NCBI GenBank assembly: GCA_030549495.1
Contig: JAUIRK010000909.1
Location: 413,501 to 477,500 of the forward strand
Direction of reading: 5' to 3'
Origin: Nectonema munidae
Taxonomy: Eukaryota > Nematomorpha > Nectonematoida > Nectonematidae
DNA length: 64,000 nucleotides
The position numbers and the translations under genes were made by a program. Position 1 is the stretch's first letter. Each line of letters starts with the position of its first letter. This document shows positions 24,186 to 39,100 of the stretch, piece after piece. The notes beneath the pieces are model-generated. The model searched no databases, was not told the DNA's origin, and worked only from the letters and a program-made list of their open reading frames with translations.

Positions 24186-27100
24186 GTATGCATCCATTTT
24201 TTTCTTATCATCTTTTTTCAATTTATAATTTTTTATTTTTCAGCCAATTAGAATTCGAGGAATCAATAACATTTGTGTTTGTAGTTTTTTTTCCCGCCTT
24301 TTTTCAATTTTTTTAAGCCAATAATAGCCGATTTTTTCATTAGAAGTAAATTTTTTTCATTAAGTCATAATAAATATATTTTCTATTTTCTTTCCTTTTT
24401 AAATTTCTTTTTAGAATAAAAATTGAATAAAGTCATAACTAAAATCTAAAGATTAATTCAGAATCTTTTACAATTTCCTACTCTGAAAAGTTTGAATATA
24501 CTTTTAATTAAAAAAATACTTTATTAAACCTAATAACCCAATTTATTAATATCGTGTATTTTATTGCTAAAGTGAAAAATGTGTCTTTTTCAAATAAATT
24601 TTGCCGCGTATAAATATGCCGATTATTTTTTTTCATCAAATAAGTCAAAATCGTAAATTACGCTGCACAGAAGTGAAACATAAAAGTATTTTATTGAAAA
24701 TTATCGAAACTACAAAAAGCCCAAGAATAAGATTAAAATTTTTTTAAGTAAATTAACCATAGACACATATGTTAAGTCTGCTCTAACTACTTTTTTTAAT
24801 AGATCATTTCTAGAAGTAAATCACATGCTATATGTGACTTCATACAGGAATTCAATAATAGATTTGGCAATAGAAAAACTAAACAAAAAATTGACCAAAA
24901 AAGAAGTTGATTAGCAAAAGATATTTCAGGACAAAAATTTGGAAATGTTTCGGTATCAACATATAATAAGCCACAAATTACTGATTTGTTAAATAATAAT
25001 TTGATATCAAAGAAGATATAAATTCTGGAAAGACTTTGAAAGCAATTTGATATTGAAAGAATTTTTGTTGTTTTCAGCGTATTCCATATCATGGAAATAA
25101 AAAACAGAAAATTTAGGGAAATGAAACCACAAAATTCAACAGCAAAATTAGATAAATGATTTTCGGAAGAAGTTAGTCGAAAAAGGTAGAAATTTCAAGT
25201 CTGAAATTATTTGAAAATTTTTAAACTCTAAAATTATGGATAAGCTATATTTTTATTTAATAATAATATCAAAGGCAATTTTTAAAAAAAGTCAATATTT
25301 TTCAGATATAAAGTCAATTTATAGTCAATTCATTCATCGTCCTAGTTTTTATTTATTTTTCTTGTTATTTCAAAAATATTTTCTAAATTTGTTTGCTTTT
25401 TCCATAATATATCTGAATAAGCCCCATATTTACTATTTTCGATTGTTTTTTATGACTTATCGATTATATTTAAGCTTTTTTGGGATTATATTTTGGTTTG
25501 TTCAATAGTAAAAAAAATTTAAAAAAAACATTAAATATAATGGATAAAACATAAAATAGAATTGAAAAAAGATTAAAAAAAAAGGGATCAAAAAAGGTAA
25601 AAATAGAATAAAAAAATAATAAAATAAAATAGAAAAAAGATAAATAAAAACAAAAAAAGGTAATATAGAAGTGAAAAAAGAACAGACACACTGGCGTCTG
25701 TCATAGAGGTACGAAGACATAAACCTTAAGACGCATCAAAAAAAGGTAGAATATAATTAAAACAAACTAAAACATAATCCAAAAAAAAAAATAAAAAAGA
25801 ACCGAAGAAGATAAAATATTAGAAAAAAAATAGAAAAAAGGTAAAAAAAATTGAAACAAGCTAGATGCGAAAATGGTATTATAAATCTGATTAAGTTTTT
25901 GTTAATTTAACACATTCTAACTATTATAACTTATGGTGTAACTCTCCTTCCTACATCATCTTATAAAAATAAATAAATAAATATAAAAGACACTTATAAA
26001 GAGTAATCCGAACAATTGCTCGCTAGACATTTGCCCGACTGACAAATGCCAGATAAACATTAGCCCCATAACAACTTCCCCATTAGGACACCTGCGTGTC
26101 GAATAAATCCCCGATAAATATAGTTAAAAAATTTCCTCAGATAATTTGAAATGTCTTATCAAATAAATAATGCATTCATAGTATTTAATATTTCAAAAAA
26201 AACGACAAAAACTCTGAAATTTTTTTAGGCATAAAAATGTGATAAACATAGAAGATCATTTTCAATAACGTTAGCCATTCTTTTTGTCAAGTCTTAATTT
26301 TCTTCGTGTGCTTTTTGATGTCCCGTTAGTAATTTAAATACAATAACTTCATTTTAAAGCTTGATCGAATTTCAATGCCTGTAAAAACGGCTAAATATTT
26401 GGAGGAGTTTACACTTCCCTGTAAATGATTGTGCAAACCTTCTTAAGCAGGGGCCTTAACACTTTTTTTTCTGATGGACCAATTTTAAATTTTAAGTCGC
26501 ATTCCCGGACCGCAAGTTTAAAACGAAAAGTTTATAAGCAAAATACAAAACTTTATTCAGGCAAAATTGTGTCATGGCACAAGTTTATTACGAAGGCAAA
26601 ATATACGTCGCGCCTTTTGGAATGAGATGAAGGCGATCGCTCGACCTCCTTTCAATTGAAATCGGGTAATAAATTAATAAACTTAAATTATTCTTGTCGG
26701 TATCCTATGAAAATCTTTCACATTGAAAGAAAAATATAGAAAATTTTTCAGAAAACAGATCAGAAACAAATCAAATTTTCTCTTGTTTTAAGCAGATGAG
26801 TATGTTTTCACATTATCTAATGAACCATTGAGTAGTCTAAAAAATCATTATTTTCAAAGTTTCTTTGATGAGGTTTACTCTTGACTCGATAAAACCTTTC
26901 TAAACTTTTTGATATTCATGTATCAACTTGTTTTCTAACATATTTGTCACTACTTTTTTTAAAGGATTTATTAGGACAATAATGTTTTTATTAACCATTT
27001 TAGGTTATCAAGGAATCTAAACCCGCTTGGTTCTGATTACAGTAAAAGATACTCTAAACTCAAAAATTGATAATTGATATTTTTTGTATGGGTAATTTAA

Positions 27101-30100
27101 AATTATATACACATTTAAAGGTATTGTTCTTTTCTGTGTTTATATATAATCATTTAAGAGATAACTACGATGTAAAAAGAATATTTTATTATATACTATT
27201 ATCTCTTAATAACAGTATGAATTAAATATATATTCACTGAAAACAAGAAGTGGTTCACGCAGTGCCCGCGCTAAAGCTAAATTTCAAGGGGGCTGAAATG
27301 GGGCAAAGAAACACATTTGCAAAAAATTTATAATTACTTTTCATAATTACTTTATATCCTATATTACTTTGCTGAAAAGCATGAAGTACTTCTGTATAAA
27401 AACCTATAGAAATCTCATATTATACATACACATACACCAGCATTTATATAAGATTATTGTGTACAATTTTTGCTTATTTATTTTTCCTTTAAAAAGTGCA
27501 TGGGGCAAAACCAAAAATTTTAGGGGGAGGGGGGGCAAAGATTAATACAGGGGGGGGGGGGGGGCACGTGCCCCAAAATTATATAGGGGCATATAGCAAA
27601 ATTAACTGGGTTCACGACAATGAATACCTTTATTATTCTTGGTAATTAAAATACCATTGTATAGTAGAAAATTCACTTTCAATAAGGTAAAACATTTGAT
27701 TGAAAAATCATCTTAAAAACTAAAGATTTTAAAGTTCCCTATATGATTAACATATTATCCAAATATTGATAATGCTGACCCAACAGAAAAATATTTGCAA
27801 TATATGTTTATTCAAAAAATTGAGTAAAAGCTCTCAATTTACCTACATTGATAGTAATATTACTATAAAAATAGTAAAACTTAATTTTACTACATTTGGA
27901 TGACCTCTATAGTTGTGAAATTACCTCTTTTTATTTTAAGTGTTGCTGACTTGTAAAAATCTCTCAATCATTATTCATTTATTTAAAATTCAGACTTCGC
28001 TTTTCTTTTTCAATGAATTATTTTTAAAATGAATTCATTTTTTTAATGAATAATAATAATAACTTTATTTACAAAAGTACGAATAATTAGAATTAATTGA
28101 AAAGTGAAATTTGGAAGAAACTTTCATGAGTGTAGTCGAAGAGCCAAAGGGAAAAAAACTAGAAAGAAGGAACTTTTGAAGGTCAGCATCAAAGGCCACT
28201 CAGCCGCTTGAAGATACTAACCATGTGCAATGATATTTGTATAAGCAGAACAAATTCAGAAGAGTTCGTTGTAAAAATAGGACAAAAACTGAATCAAATA
28301 AAATTGAAATACAAATAGTCGATTTTTTTAAATAGATAAACATTTGGGAAAAAATATATAATATATTAAAACCTCGTTATCTTAAATTTGAAGGGACCAA
28401 ACAAAAACTTCGAGATATCCAGGTGTTCGAGATATCCAAAATATCAAGTCCATTTTTTGAAAAATAAGTATCGACCGGTATGTTTTTTGTCTGCTTGTTA
28501 GATCTAAAGTAACTCTGCTAAAATAAACAGATCCTGATATCTTTTTAAAGTGCATTTTATTTTAAATCAACGTGAATAAGTCGGACTCAAAGAGACAGAA
28601 AGACCAAAAATGGTAGATGATTTGATGAAGGCATAAAAAACTATGAAAATCCATGATCATCACACATCGTATGCCTAGTTTTACATCACTTCTCTAAGCA
28701 GCTTTGATGATGTTGACATATTACTTTCATTAAGGTTTTCATTACAAACTTAATTTATTGAAGAAAAAATATGGCAACAATTGTTGCATAAATAAAATTT
28801 TAAACACTGAAATTTTTTGGAGAGAAGGGGGAGAAGAGCAAGATGCGTTTTTGCCCCCTTGGAAAACATTAGGTGCAGGGAAGAGGGAAAGGGTCCCTGA
28901 TGTATTGCTGCCATATTGCTGGAGAACATTTATTTTTTATTATTTGGTGTTTGTTTGTAAATGATTATTATTTACGTATGTAAAAAGTTGGAGATAAACA
29001 TAGTAAATTTGATGCTTGTAACAAGTAAATACTTTGAGATATCCGGGTTATTAAAGATATCAGAGTTCGAGATATCCAAACTTATATACATGAAATGTAT
29101 AGGGAAAAAAGTTCGTATCATAAAAGAACTTCGAGATAACCGATACTTTGAGATATCATCACATGTTCGAGATATCGAAATTTCACTGTATATGTATTAA
29201 TTTTTTTTCAATTTCACCTTGTATTTTAATCTTGTATTTTCAAACTGTATTTTGATTGGAACGTACAAATAGTTTTACTTTTTTTGTTCTTCAAATAAAT
29301 TTTACTTACTTACCTACTTACTTAAACAAACCAATTTAACCGATAATATTAACTAACTAACTGAATAAATAACGATCTAACTCATTACTGAAATATTTAT
29401 TTAAAAAAATAAAATCTAATAAGTACCTTGTGAGTGAGTCAAAACCAACAAGACAGATAGAATATCATAATGGCTAAAAGAAGCACGCTATAAATATTAT
29501 AGTTTTCATTATCCCAATAATAAGGATATATTTGCATTTCTTAGGTCAATGGTGAGTTATTATTCCTATTATTATTATTATTATGCCAATTTTGCAACCC
29601 CTAAAAATTTCAACTAGCACTTCAAAACTATACAGTGTATATAAATATGAAAAGTTGGAATAAAAAGGGTAGCAAAGCATTATTGCACTACTAATTAAGT
29701 CTAAAAAAATCTTGCTTACATTTTTACTAAATTCTTCGCTTCTGGACAGATTCCCCTCCCACCCCTCATGGAACGCCACGACTATGCCTGAAAATGCTAA
29801 AAGAGAATTTTATTCTTAAGGCTTAAGGATGGACATTTGCCCGATGGAGAACTGCCCGACGGATAAGTGAATGTAATTTTAATTAGGAAAAAAGAGGTAT
29901 GATATCAATTTTATGGTTTATATAGGGAGAATAATAATAATACTCCCTATATTCCTCATTTCTGTGTGGAATATGAATGATCAAGTATATAAAAATTCTC
30001 TTTTTGTCTTTTTAGTTCTTTTTTCATACTTTTTTAGTTTCATTTTAAATCAAATTTGATGTCTTTGAAGATTTCTATAACAATTTTGACTTGTTGAGTA

Positions 30101-33100
30101 ATAAAAACACAAATTTATTCTCGCTTTAGTCAAAAAGTTTTAATTAGTATTATTATTTATATAACAAATTTGTGAAATGTGTAATGCAATCTTTTATGCT
30201 TAACATAGACGTTGAAAAAAGTTAACAACTTAACTCATTAATAGTTAAAATACGATATGCTTAACATAATTAATTGAAAATAACCTGAAAAAATAGAATT
30301 ATCATTACAAAATTATAACTATTTTAAAATTTAGGTCGTGAAAAAAGGAGCATGGGTTAATCCATTAATAGAATTAATCATAATATTGGAAAAAGTAGGC
30401 TATATCTAACATAAATGTATCTAATTCTTATAAAATGCATATTTTAAAAAATTTCAATATAAAAAATAACAATAGTTTCGCTATCATAATCATTCCATTT
30501 TAACGGCCATGTTATTTTAGATGTGAGGATTTCCCTGAAGAATTTCCAGTATGCCGGGAGATTAGGTAGTCACAACACAGAAACTTATATCCTCTAGACA
30601 TAAGAGTGTACAACATATAAAATATACCCAATACAGGAACATAAATATATTTTGATAGGAAACGCGAAGACATATCAGATATGAAGAAGCAGAGATCTTG
30701 CATAGACCACGAAGAAATTCAAAAAATGGCAAATACGAACAACAGAAAGTGGTGAGGAAAACCAAAAAAACAAATTTTTTGGAAGCTGGAAGAGAATCCG
30801 GAGAGTTTTTGAAAATCATTAGAAACCTGAGGAAAACAAAAGGAGTCATTACCATTGGTAAGTTCTATATTTCTTGTCTTGTCTTTTTTAACTGATTACA
30901 AAAATGTCTTTGGCAAATAATAGAGAGAATCCAATATTTTTTATAAAATTATTTTTAGGAATATTAAACATATGAAAGCAGTGTGAATTTCCTTCTTAGC
31001 TTAGACAAACCTTTTTAAGGGTCGAATTGACGAATCGGCCAGTCCGTTTGTAATGTGAAAGCATTAATTCCTAATAATTGTATAAATTAGTTTAAAAATT
31101 GATTTTCCACTTTAAATGTCGGTAAAACCATAATTTTGTTTTAGCAGATGGCTTAAAAGTGAAACCGATTCTTATTGATCCAATCATTTGGGTTCGATCG
31201 CATATCGTGGCATCCTTTTCATCGGTCAAATTATGGAAGATAATTTTGCTTTTGTTGCAATGCCGACAATACCTGAAATTCAGACACTTTTCAAAGAATT
31301 GTATTTTGATAGACACAACTGTGAAAAATTTTGATGAATTCTAAAAATTTTCCATATTTTAAATATTCAAGTAAAATCCTAAGAACTCACATTCCCAGAT
31401 CTGAAGATATTCTTTTAGATACAGCTTTTCCTCCAAACCTTCTTGTATTTTTTTCTTGACGATACTTTTGTAAGATTTCCCATTAGAACTTCTCTTATAA
31501 ATTAAACGAAATGTTTACTTTTCCTACTCTGTTTTGCAAATAATATAAAAGCGTTGTATGAAGATCATAAATGTCAGGAGAAGGAAATGACATCTTTTAG
31601 ATCCAATCATAGCAGGTCTATATAATAAAATTAAATAATTGATTGAATCCATGTAGCACATGTTTTGATTATTATATTAATGCTCTGAATTTGGTATGTC
31701 AATTTCAATTTTTCTTGGAAGAAACATACCATCTTTTTGATTTTCTTAATGGAAGCGACATTATCAAAGGCGCTATCTTTCCATGAAACTATACTTGTTT
31801 TTCAATTTATTTCATTTGATGTGATTTGAGGAGTCATTCCAGCTAAATATAAAAAATTTACTTCATCTCTTCTAACGAAAAAAAGATACGCCTCTAAAAT
31901 ATAAAAAATCGTTTCCCTTCTTTTAATCAATGAATAAATTTTCTGAAAGAGTTCATTTTCATGCTCATTTTAACCAGATTTTCATCATGAATTGACTTTA
32001 GAAATTCTTTCTTCAACCATAATTAACAGACATAGACCGACCGATTAATGCCAGGGATATTCTTTGCTTGGGTGCGATACTGACAACTAAATAAGTAAGC
32101 AGTTAGTTGATTGGTTAGTCAATTTAGTTAGAGAGAAGTGTTAGAAAGTTTGTCGAGTATTTTTAATCAACCCATTCAGTTCCAATGTTCCCAAATAAAG
32201 CGCCCACCAACTCCTCTTTGAAACGGAATTAAATATAGAGAGATTACTGAAGTCGTTTGCGCTACCTTAGCGAACAATTGGCTAAATCGCTTACGTAATT
32301 CGTTGCTTTCGTTTTTTTAGTCAATACGACTCCATTGTTTATCAAGGGAGTAAATACGACATTTCTATCAATAAATTTTCCTCTCTATTTTTTATCAAAC
32401 ATTTAAAATAGTTAAAAGATTTTTTCATGTATTCATCTATTTTTTAGATTGTGGTTGTCGTAACGGACACCCTGGAAGATCTGGAAAAAACGGTGAAAAG
32501 GGTAGTCGTGGAAATATAGGCCTTCACGGTAAAAATGGCTTACCAGGCCAAAATGGCAAATCAGGAAGCATAGGAAAGCCTGGACTTAATGGAGATAAAG
32601 TAGGAAATTTTGTCTTACGCTTTCTTGTCAAGTCTTCACCTTCTTACACTTTTCGTGTTAGGGTGAAAAAGGAAGCAAAGGTTTAGATGGAAGTGATGGC
32701 AAAAATGGAAGCCCAGGCACCGATGGGCTCATTGGATCTGATGGAATTCCTGGACTCGATGCATACTCCGGCAGTGAAGGAAATCCAGTAAGGCCATTTT
32801 TTGCGTCAATGAATTCACAATCTCATTTTCATGGCCTCTCTTCCTGAGGTTGCAAAAGAAGACTTAGTCTTATTTGAATGTTAGCATCATCCATTTGGTT
32901 CAACAATTTAACAATGATATCATTTAGTGCAAATATGCATATTTATTTGTATATTTAAAAATATGCCACATACATTTATTATCCTTAAATTTAATGGGCG
33001 GTGCTCGTTATAACGAATTGATAAAAAAAAAATTCTAAAATTATAAGAAAACAAAAAATAGTGATGTCACCAAAAATTAACAATATATATTATCAATACA

Positions 33101-36100
33101 TATTGAAAAATATAGAATTAAATTATTTTACATATATGATTTGAAGGTCATTTTAATATGCCACTTATAAGCATGCAATAACAGAGATGAAATATATTTA
33201 GTCTTAAAAGTAGGAAAACAGAATTAAAATATAAGAAGAATGGTAAGAAATATCAAAAGAAAAAAGTTTAAGCAATAAAATCAACTCTTTAACTTTATTG
33301 AAATGTCAGCTCTTTGATTTATGAGCAATTACATCAATACACTTAAGAAGTCGTTAAAACGAACATTATTCGTGAATGGGTTATTGATTGATTTAACAGA
33401 GGCTTACATCAAATGGTTTAATATCGCTTTTACTTTTCTGCAATCAAATAGATTAAAAGGAGAAAACGTTCATTTGTCACTAAAATTAAGTGGAATTTTT
33501 GTTCGGATAATATTTTCTTTTTGAATTCATAAATGTTAGTTGTTAAGTAATAAACATTGCAAACAAATTAAATACGAAGGAATTCTTTTTATAAAAAATA
33601 CTAGTCGAATACAGATCTTTGGGATCCAGGAAAGAAAAATCCATATTATGCACGGCCTTTGATTGAGTTTCTTTTAAAAAGCTCTTCTTAAAACTCGATT
33701 ATTATGGTTTTCGTTAAATTTGATTCCAGAGAAAACAATGTGTTAAGATTGGTGATGTATGTTCTCCGTTATCTCCTCTAAAGTGGAATTCCTCAAGGGT
33801 CCATACTAAGGGGAATTCTTTTTTAAAATTTTTATTAATGATATCTATACCTCCAATTCTAAAAAGCATCTTCCAATTTATGCTGCTGATGTTTACCTAT
33901 TGATATCTTCTCAATATTTGAATTTCAATGATGCTTCTGGCATCTCAGATAACATTAAGTTTGTATTCAACTGCTGCTTACTTATGACTCGTCTATAACT
34001 TTCTCAAAAACTAAAGAAATGTTTTTTTCTAAGCACAACCTTCATATCTTGGTAGAATACTTTTTGTGAAAAGTTTCAACCATCTTGGTCTCACTATAGA
34101 TGATAATATAAAATGGTCAAATCATAAAAATTGTATAATAATTTCAAAATTGTCATCAATCACTGGAATGTTTATGATTCCCTTTTTGTTTCACACATCA
34201 ATTTTAGCTTGATAAAAATCTTGAAACTTCAAAAAGGTGTTTTAAAATTATCGACAATAAATCATGATTTTATCAAACTTCTAAACTCTTTCACGATGCA
34301 ACGAACCCTTCTCAGTTGTAAATTTATTAGCTTTCAATTACCCCCCTCCCCTCTCCTCCAGTTTTGATGAATCTATTTACCTTCAACGCATAACTTTATC
34401 GTCTTTCAAGATGAAAAAATGTAAACAGGCCGTTTTAGTTGGAAATTAGCTGAATCTATCAATTCTATTGACGATTCATTTAAAACAATGTCAATTTCAT
34501 CTCTCAAGAAATTAGTTTGTGTGATTTACAACTCACATGAATACCATGTGAGCTGTAAAATTGAGCATGATTTTCATTCGATTGTATTTCTTTTTTGATC
34601 AAGCGTGTATATTTATGTATGTATTTTATGCTTATGTATAAATTAGGAGAATCTTTAAAGCGGCTTTCTCGTCATTAGACACATCCTGTCATGAGCATCA
34701 AATATACGACTCTCATTTCATTTGTATATACATACATTAACATTTACTTGATTGGAAAGAGTTGTATGAATTTGATTTTTTATGAAGTTAAATTCTTCCT
34801 CCTGTTCTTCTTCTTATGGAGGGTTGCGTATATGTATAATGGTTTGGTAGAGCATTGATGAATCTTTTGCAACAATTTGTTTTCAATAGAAAACATGTAG
34901 AATAACAAATATTAATCGATTTTTGATCTCAAATTGTGAAAAGCGAAAACTAAAAAATCAATAAATGTATGTAGAGAAATTTTCAAGCTTACACGATTAT
35001 GGATTATTGGATATAGTCATAGCAGATAAACGGTTCATACAAATTATCCTTACTTTAAAAATGGGTTTGAACACACAAAGTGCAACGGTTGAGGCTTCAA
35101 TCTCCGGGACCGTTCTTCAAGAGGGTGTAGGGTTAGTGATGATGATCGAACACAAGAGCTTTTACTTATTTTTACTTCCAATTAAAAACCAAAAGATTAT
35201 CTAAAATGGTATCCAAAATGTTAGAAATGCGCTTCGTTGTGCAAACTACAAATATATATTTTTTTTAAATTAAAAAAAATAATCACTAATTTTTTTTGAT
35301 TACATTTAAAAAAAATTCCTATTTAACGGTTTTCATTTTGTGAAGGTCATATGTCAGGGTTTTGGAGTGGATGTTCCTTCTAACTATTGTTAACTATTTA
35401 TTATATATATACCACTACTTATTTTTTTAATACCTCAATATACTCACTCAGATACGCCAAATTTTGAGATAAACTCTGCTTTTATTTTGGGCAATATTCG
35501 AGCCAAGGTAGTTAGTAAGCTAACTTTCCCCAACACAAATTTACCTCTAAAAGCGTTCAGTGTAAATTCATCAATGGCAAATTCTTGAACAAATAATTTT
35601 TACCATTTTTAAATATTTTCACTATGATTTAAATGTTTTTTATTTTTTCAAAAGGTTGAATTTTGAAATTATTTTTCCATTTTATATTGTGTAAAAATAC
35701 CTTTTTTTTTTTTTTATCATTTTCAGTTGTAAAATTTGTGTAGAAATCATTTTACAAGTAAATTTTTTCGAATTTTTAAATAAATTTTAGTTTGAAATAT
35801 GTTATTATACTTTATTTTAAAAACACAAACACACATACATACTCTAAAAATTTTTTTTAAATGAAATCAAATATATACACACAAATTTTTTGGTAATTAA
35901 AAAAACTGAAAATATTACAAACAAGTTACATTTTGCATAATATAAAATAAAAAAACGAAATTTTAGAAATAGTGTTAAATTATGAAACAACAAATTTTGT
36001 TTTCATTAATTAATTATAAAGCCTAAAATTGAAACTAAAGTGAAAGAAATATCAGCCAAAATTCAAGAAAGAAGAGAGGAACAAAGATTGAGGTGGTACT

Positions 36101-39100
36101 GTCATGTGAAGAGGAGAGATAAAGATGATGTTGAAAGAAGAGTACTGGTAATGAACTTAAAAGGAAAGAGAAAGTAAGGAAGGCCTAAGCGAAGATGGAG
36201 GCATTGCGTTGAAGTTGATATGAAGCTTATGACGATGCCCGGAATCGAAATGAATGTAGAAAGCTGATCAAAAAAATATCGACCTCACCTAGAAGAGGGA
36301 AAAGGTGTAGTTAAAAAGAAGAATAGTTTTGAATTATAGTGAATGCATTTAAAATAGTGGAAATTAATTGTCCCTGAATTTTTTGAATAGGCTATATGTG
36401 TTTGCCGTTATAAATTTAGCGGTGATGCGCTAAAAGAGGGCTTGGTTTGAATTTATTATTAGTGCTTCACAAATATTACTCTGTTTTGTTCTGAGAATGG
36501 CTTTGATGCTAATTTTGACTTTTAATGAAATTAGGGAGAAAAGGGTTCAGATGGAAAACCTGGTACTCCTGGAATTCGTGGCGTTGATAGTGCACCAGGG
36601 AAGGACGGAGTGGATGGCGCTAATGGAATGAACGGGACGCATGGCTTAGATGGATCAATTGGTCTCAGAGGCTTTAGAGGAATTGATGGCGCTACGGGTA
36701 TTCCCGGGCGGCAAGGTGGAAATGGGCGTCAAGGATCTCCTGGATTCTTAGGGAAAAATGGAGCTCCTGGATTAGACAACAAACAAATTATTCGAGGAGA
36801 CATAGGAAGTCCTGGTAAGTATTTAACTTTGTTTATCTTTCAAAATTTAATGTATTACAACACCCTTCTGTAGGGGGCAGATTGGGGAATATGCACGTGG
36901 GTGACAGATGAAAAATAAATATATAGTTTACAGCCCTGTAATGAGGGGGAGGGGGATTAAATGAGGGTAAGATTTAAGAATGAATATCAGGTGTCTTGCA
37001 AGACCATGGGAAACAACAAAAATTAGCAACAGAATGTATATTTTATATGTAATATAGCAAATATACCATTTGCCAGATAAACTATATGCATACATTTAAT
37101 TGATGCTAAACTGGAGAAAACTTCCCAATGAGAATTTTTTAGTAAAAATTTGCATAACTTTTAATAGGGTATTTTTTAATAGGGTATTGTGATATACACA
37201 ATATATCAAATATTGGAAAAAAATATTAAAAAATAGGGATATGACGTTAAAAATTTTCACCAGCTGGAAAATATATAGATAGATAAATCCACGCACCACT
37301 AAATTAGCATATCAATTTTTTAAAGCTATCATTTATCATTGGAAAATTGTTTTAATAGAAATTCTGATAAGGATATTTTTTTATAAAAAATTTTAGTTTT
37401 CGAAAAAATTAGACATGAGATCATGGTGCGCTTATATTTTCAATGCAATCTTTATACATACCAGTTAAGAATACGCCTTTGTTTTGTTTTACTGTCAAGT
37501 CTTCACGTGACTTGGAATTTGTTAGAAATGTTTTATATTTTGATACCTCTTAAGCTAAAATTAAATGATTACTATTCATGAGTTCATATTGTGTAATTTA
37601 GTATATTCAAGTACTTCAAGAAAGTTTTTTTGATACATTCAAAATTTATAAATTTTAAAAATAGTTTCTTTTAGCTCAAATCTGGTTTTTTTGGTTCTAA
37701 TACTGTTGCCACAAAAATTTTTATTCAAGCTTTTGCATACTATACATATATATTCCTGTATTTCTATCAAGCCATGTTGATTCAGAATATGGCAATTGTA
37801 TAAGATAAAAAATATTATATTTTTTTTAAAAAAAGCTGAACTCTAATTAATTTCTTCCACTAATCAAATTTGAAAGTATAAAGATTTTTTAATCTTTTTC
37901 AGAGCTTTATATTTTTACTTATTTATATAATTAATTAATGGAAAAAAATGTATACGTTCGTTTACAAAATGTAAGCTAATTTCATTCTTGGAGTTTTGAA
38001 AAACTCATCTACCCTATGTTTTGATATCAACTAAAACCCCAAGAGTTTGGACACAGGAGACAATCCCCCATAATTGTTAGACACTATACAAAAAGGAGGT
38101 AACTTTATTTACTTTTTATAAGAAAATTTTCTCTGTGTTTGACTTTGGTATTAATAAAAGGGGATGTAAAAATTATGTTTTTTTGATAAGGTTTTTGAAA
38201 ACTTTCTCGAACAAGAAGTTATTGGTGTGTTATGATTTCTCCAAGAAAAACAGTACCCCCTATTTCACGTGAAACAGTTATTCCAAAAGACTGCGATCGC
38301 ATTTTGAAGCGTACCCAGTGGAAAAGTTTTATTCAGAGGTCCTGTTCGAAAAGACAAATTCTGAAAGTACTACCTGGCTAGATGTAATCAATTTCCAATT
38401 AAAATCATGTGTTGTGACGAAGAGACATTTAAACTGAAAGACTCAATAAATTGCCGTTGCAGTGGAAGGCCACTTATAACTGGAATAACTGTATGGATCA
38501 CCCTTTGTTCGAAAACACAGTGGTTGGTTTGCACTATCTTAACATATTTCAAGAATTTGTTAAAAAACGATTTGGACCTGGCGAGCTATACTTCTATTTC
38601 AGAGCTTATCTGAATGAAAGCACGCAAAACAGGTGTATTGGAAGGAAGAGGGTACGTTGAATTCCTACTTAGATTGCCAAATTTGGCACCCTTGGGTTTC
38701 TTTTAGTGGGGGTTTCTAACTAACAAGGTTTACATCAGACAAGATGAAACGATTTCTGAAATGAGAGTAGCAATTGAGCAACAATAAACGGCTTAGAAAT
38801 TCTTACTGGACGTTTGAAGGTCCATTTCTTAAGGCGGCAATCAGTTTGAGCACTTGATTTCTGAAATTGCGCCAAGAGACCCTTATCTTATTGAAAGTCA
38901 ATTTTCTGTCTTTTGCGAACTTTACTGTCAGAATCCTTAAAACTTTTTCTTCTATCTATCTTATTTACCAGTCAAAATTAATTAAATTCAAAGAGTTTAT
39001 AACTCATTTTAGAATACCCTTTGTATATACGGGGTGTATATATAAGGGGGCGTTAATAAGGTGGGTTAGATAATGGGTTTCGAAAACTCAAGGTCTTGGG

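Larger units (their letters stand above)
24186..30658 (+). other. Collagen intron 1 (6.5 kb), repeat-filled
   Basis: It holds an A-rich block with a LINE scrap (25.5-25.9 kb), two 15-bp-period arrays, a hAT-like end (26.43 kb), a G-rich repeat (27.24-27.6 kb), a copy of the fold-back arm (27.6 kb) and a pogo-like element (28.36-29.19 kb). The remainder is AT-rich with nothing recognised. Confidence 0.5.

Noticed and set aside
25470-25720. Minus-strand Phe-rich membrane-like proteins
   Set aside because: They are translations of the A-rich low-complexity block.
29570-29590. Short ATT repeats as a CRISPR-like or regulatory array
   Set aside because: A simple ATT microsatellite of a few units, with no spacer structure.
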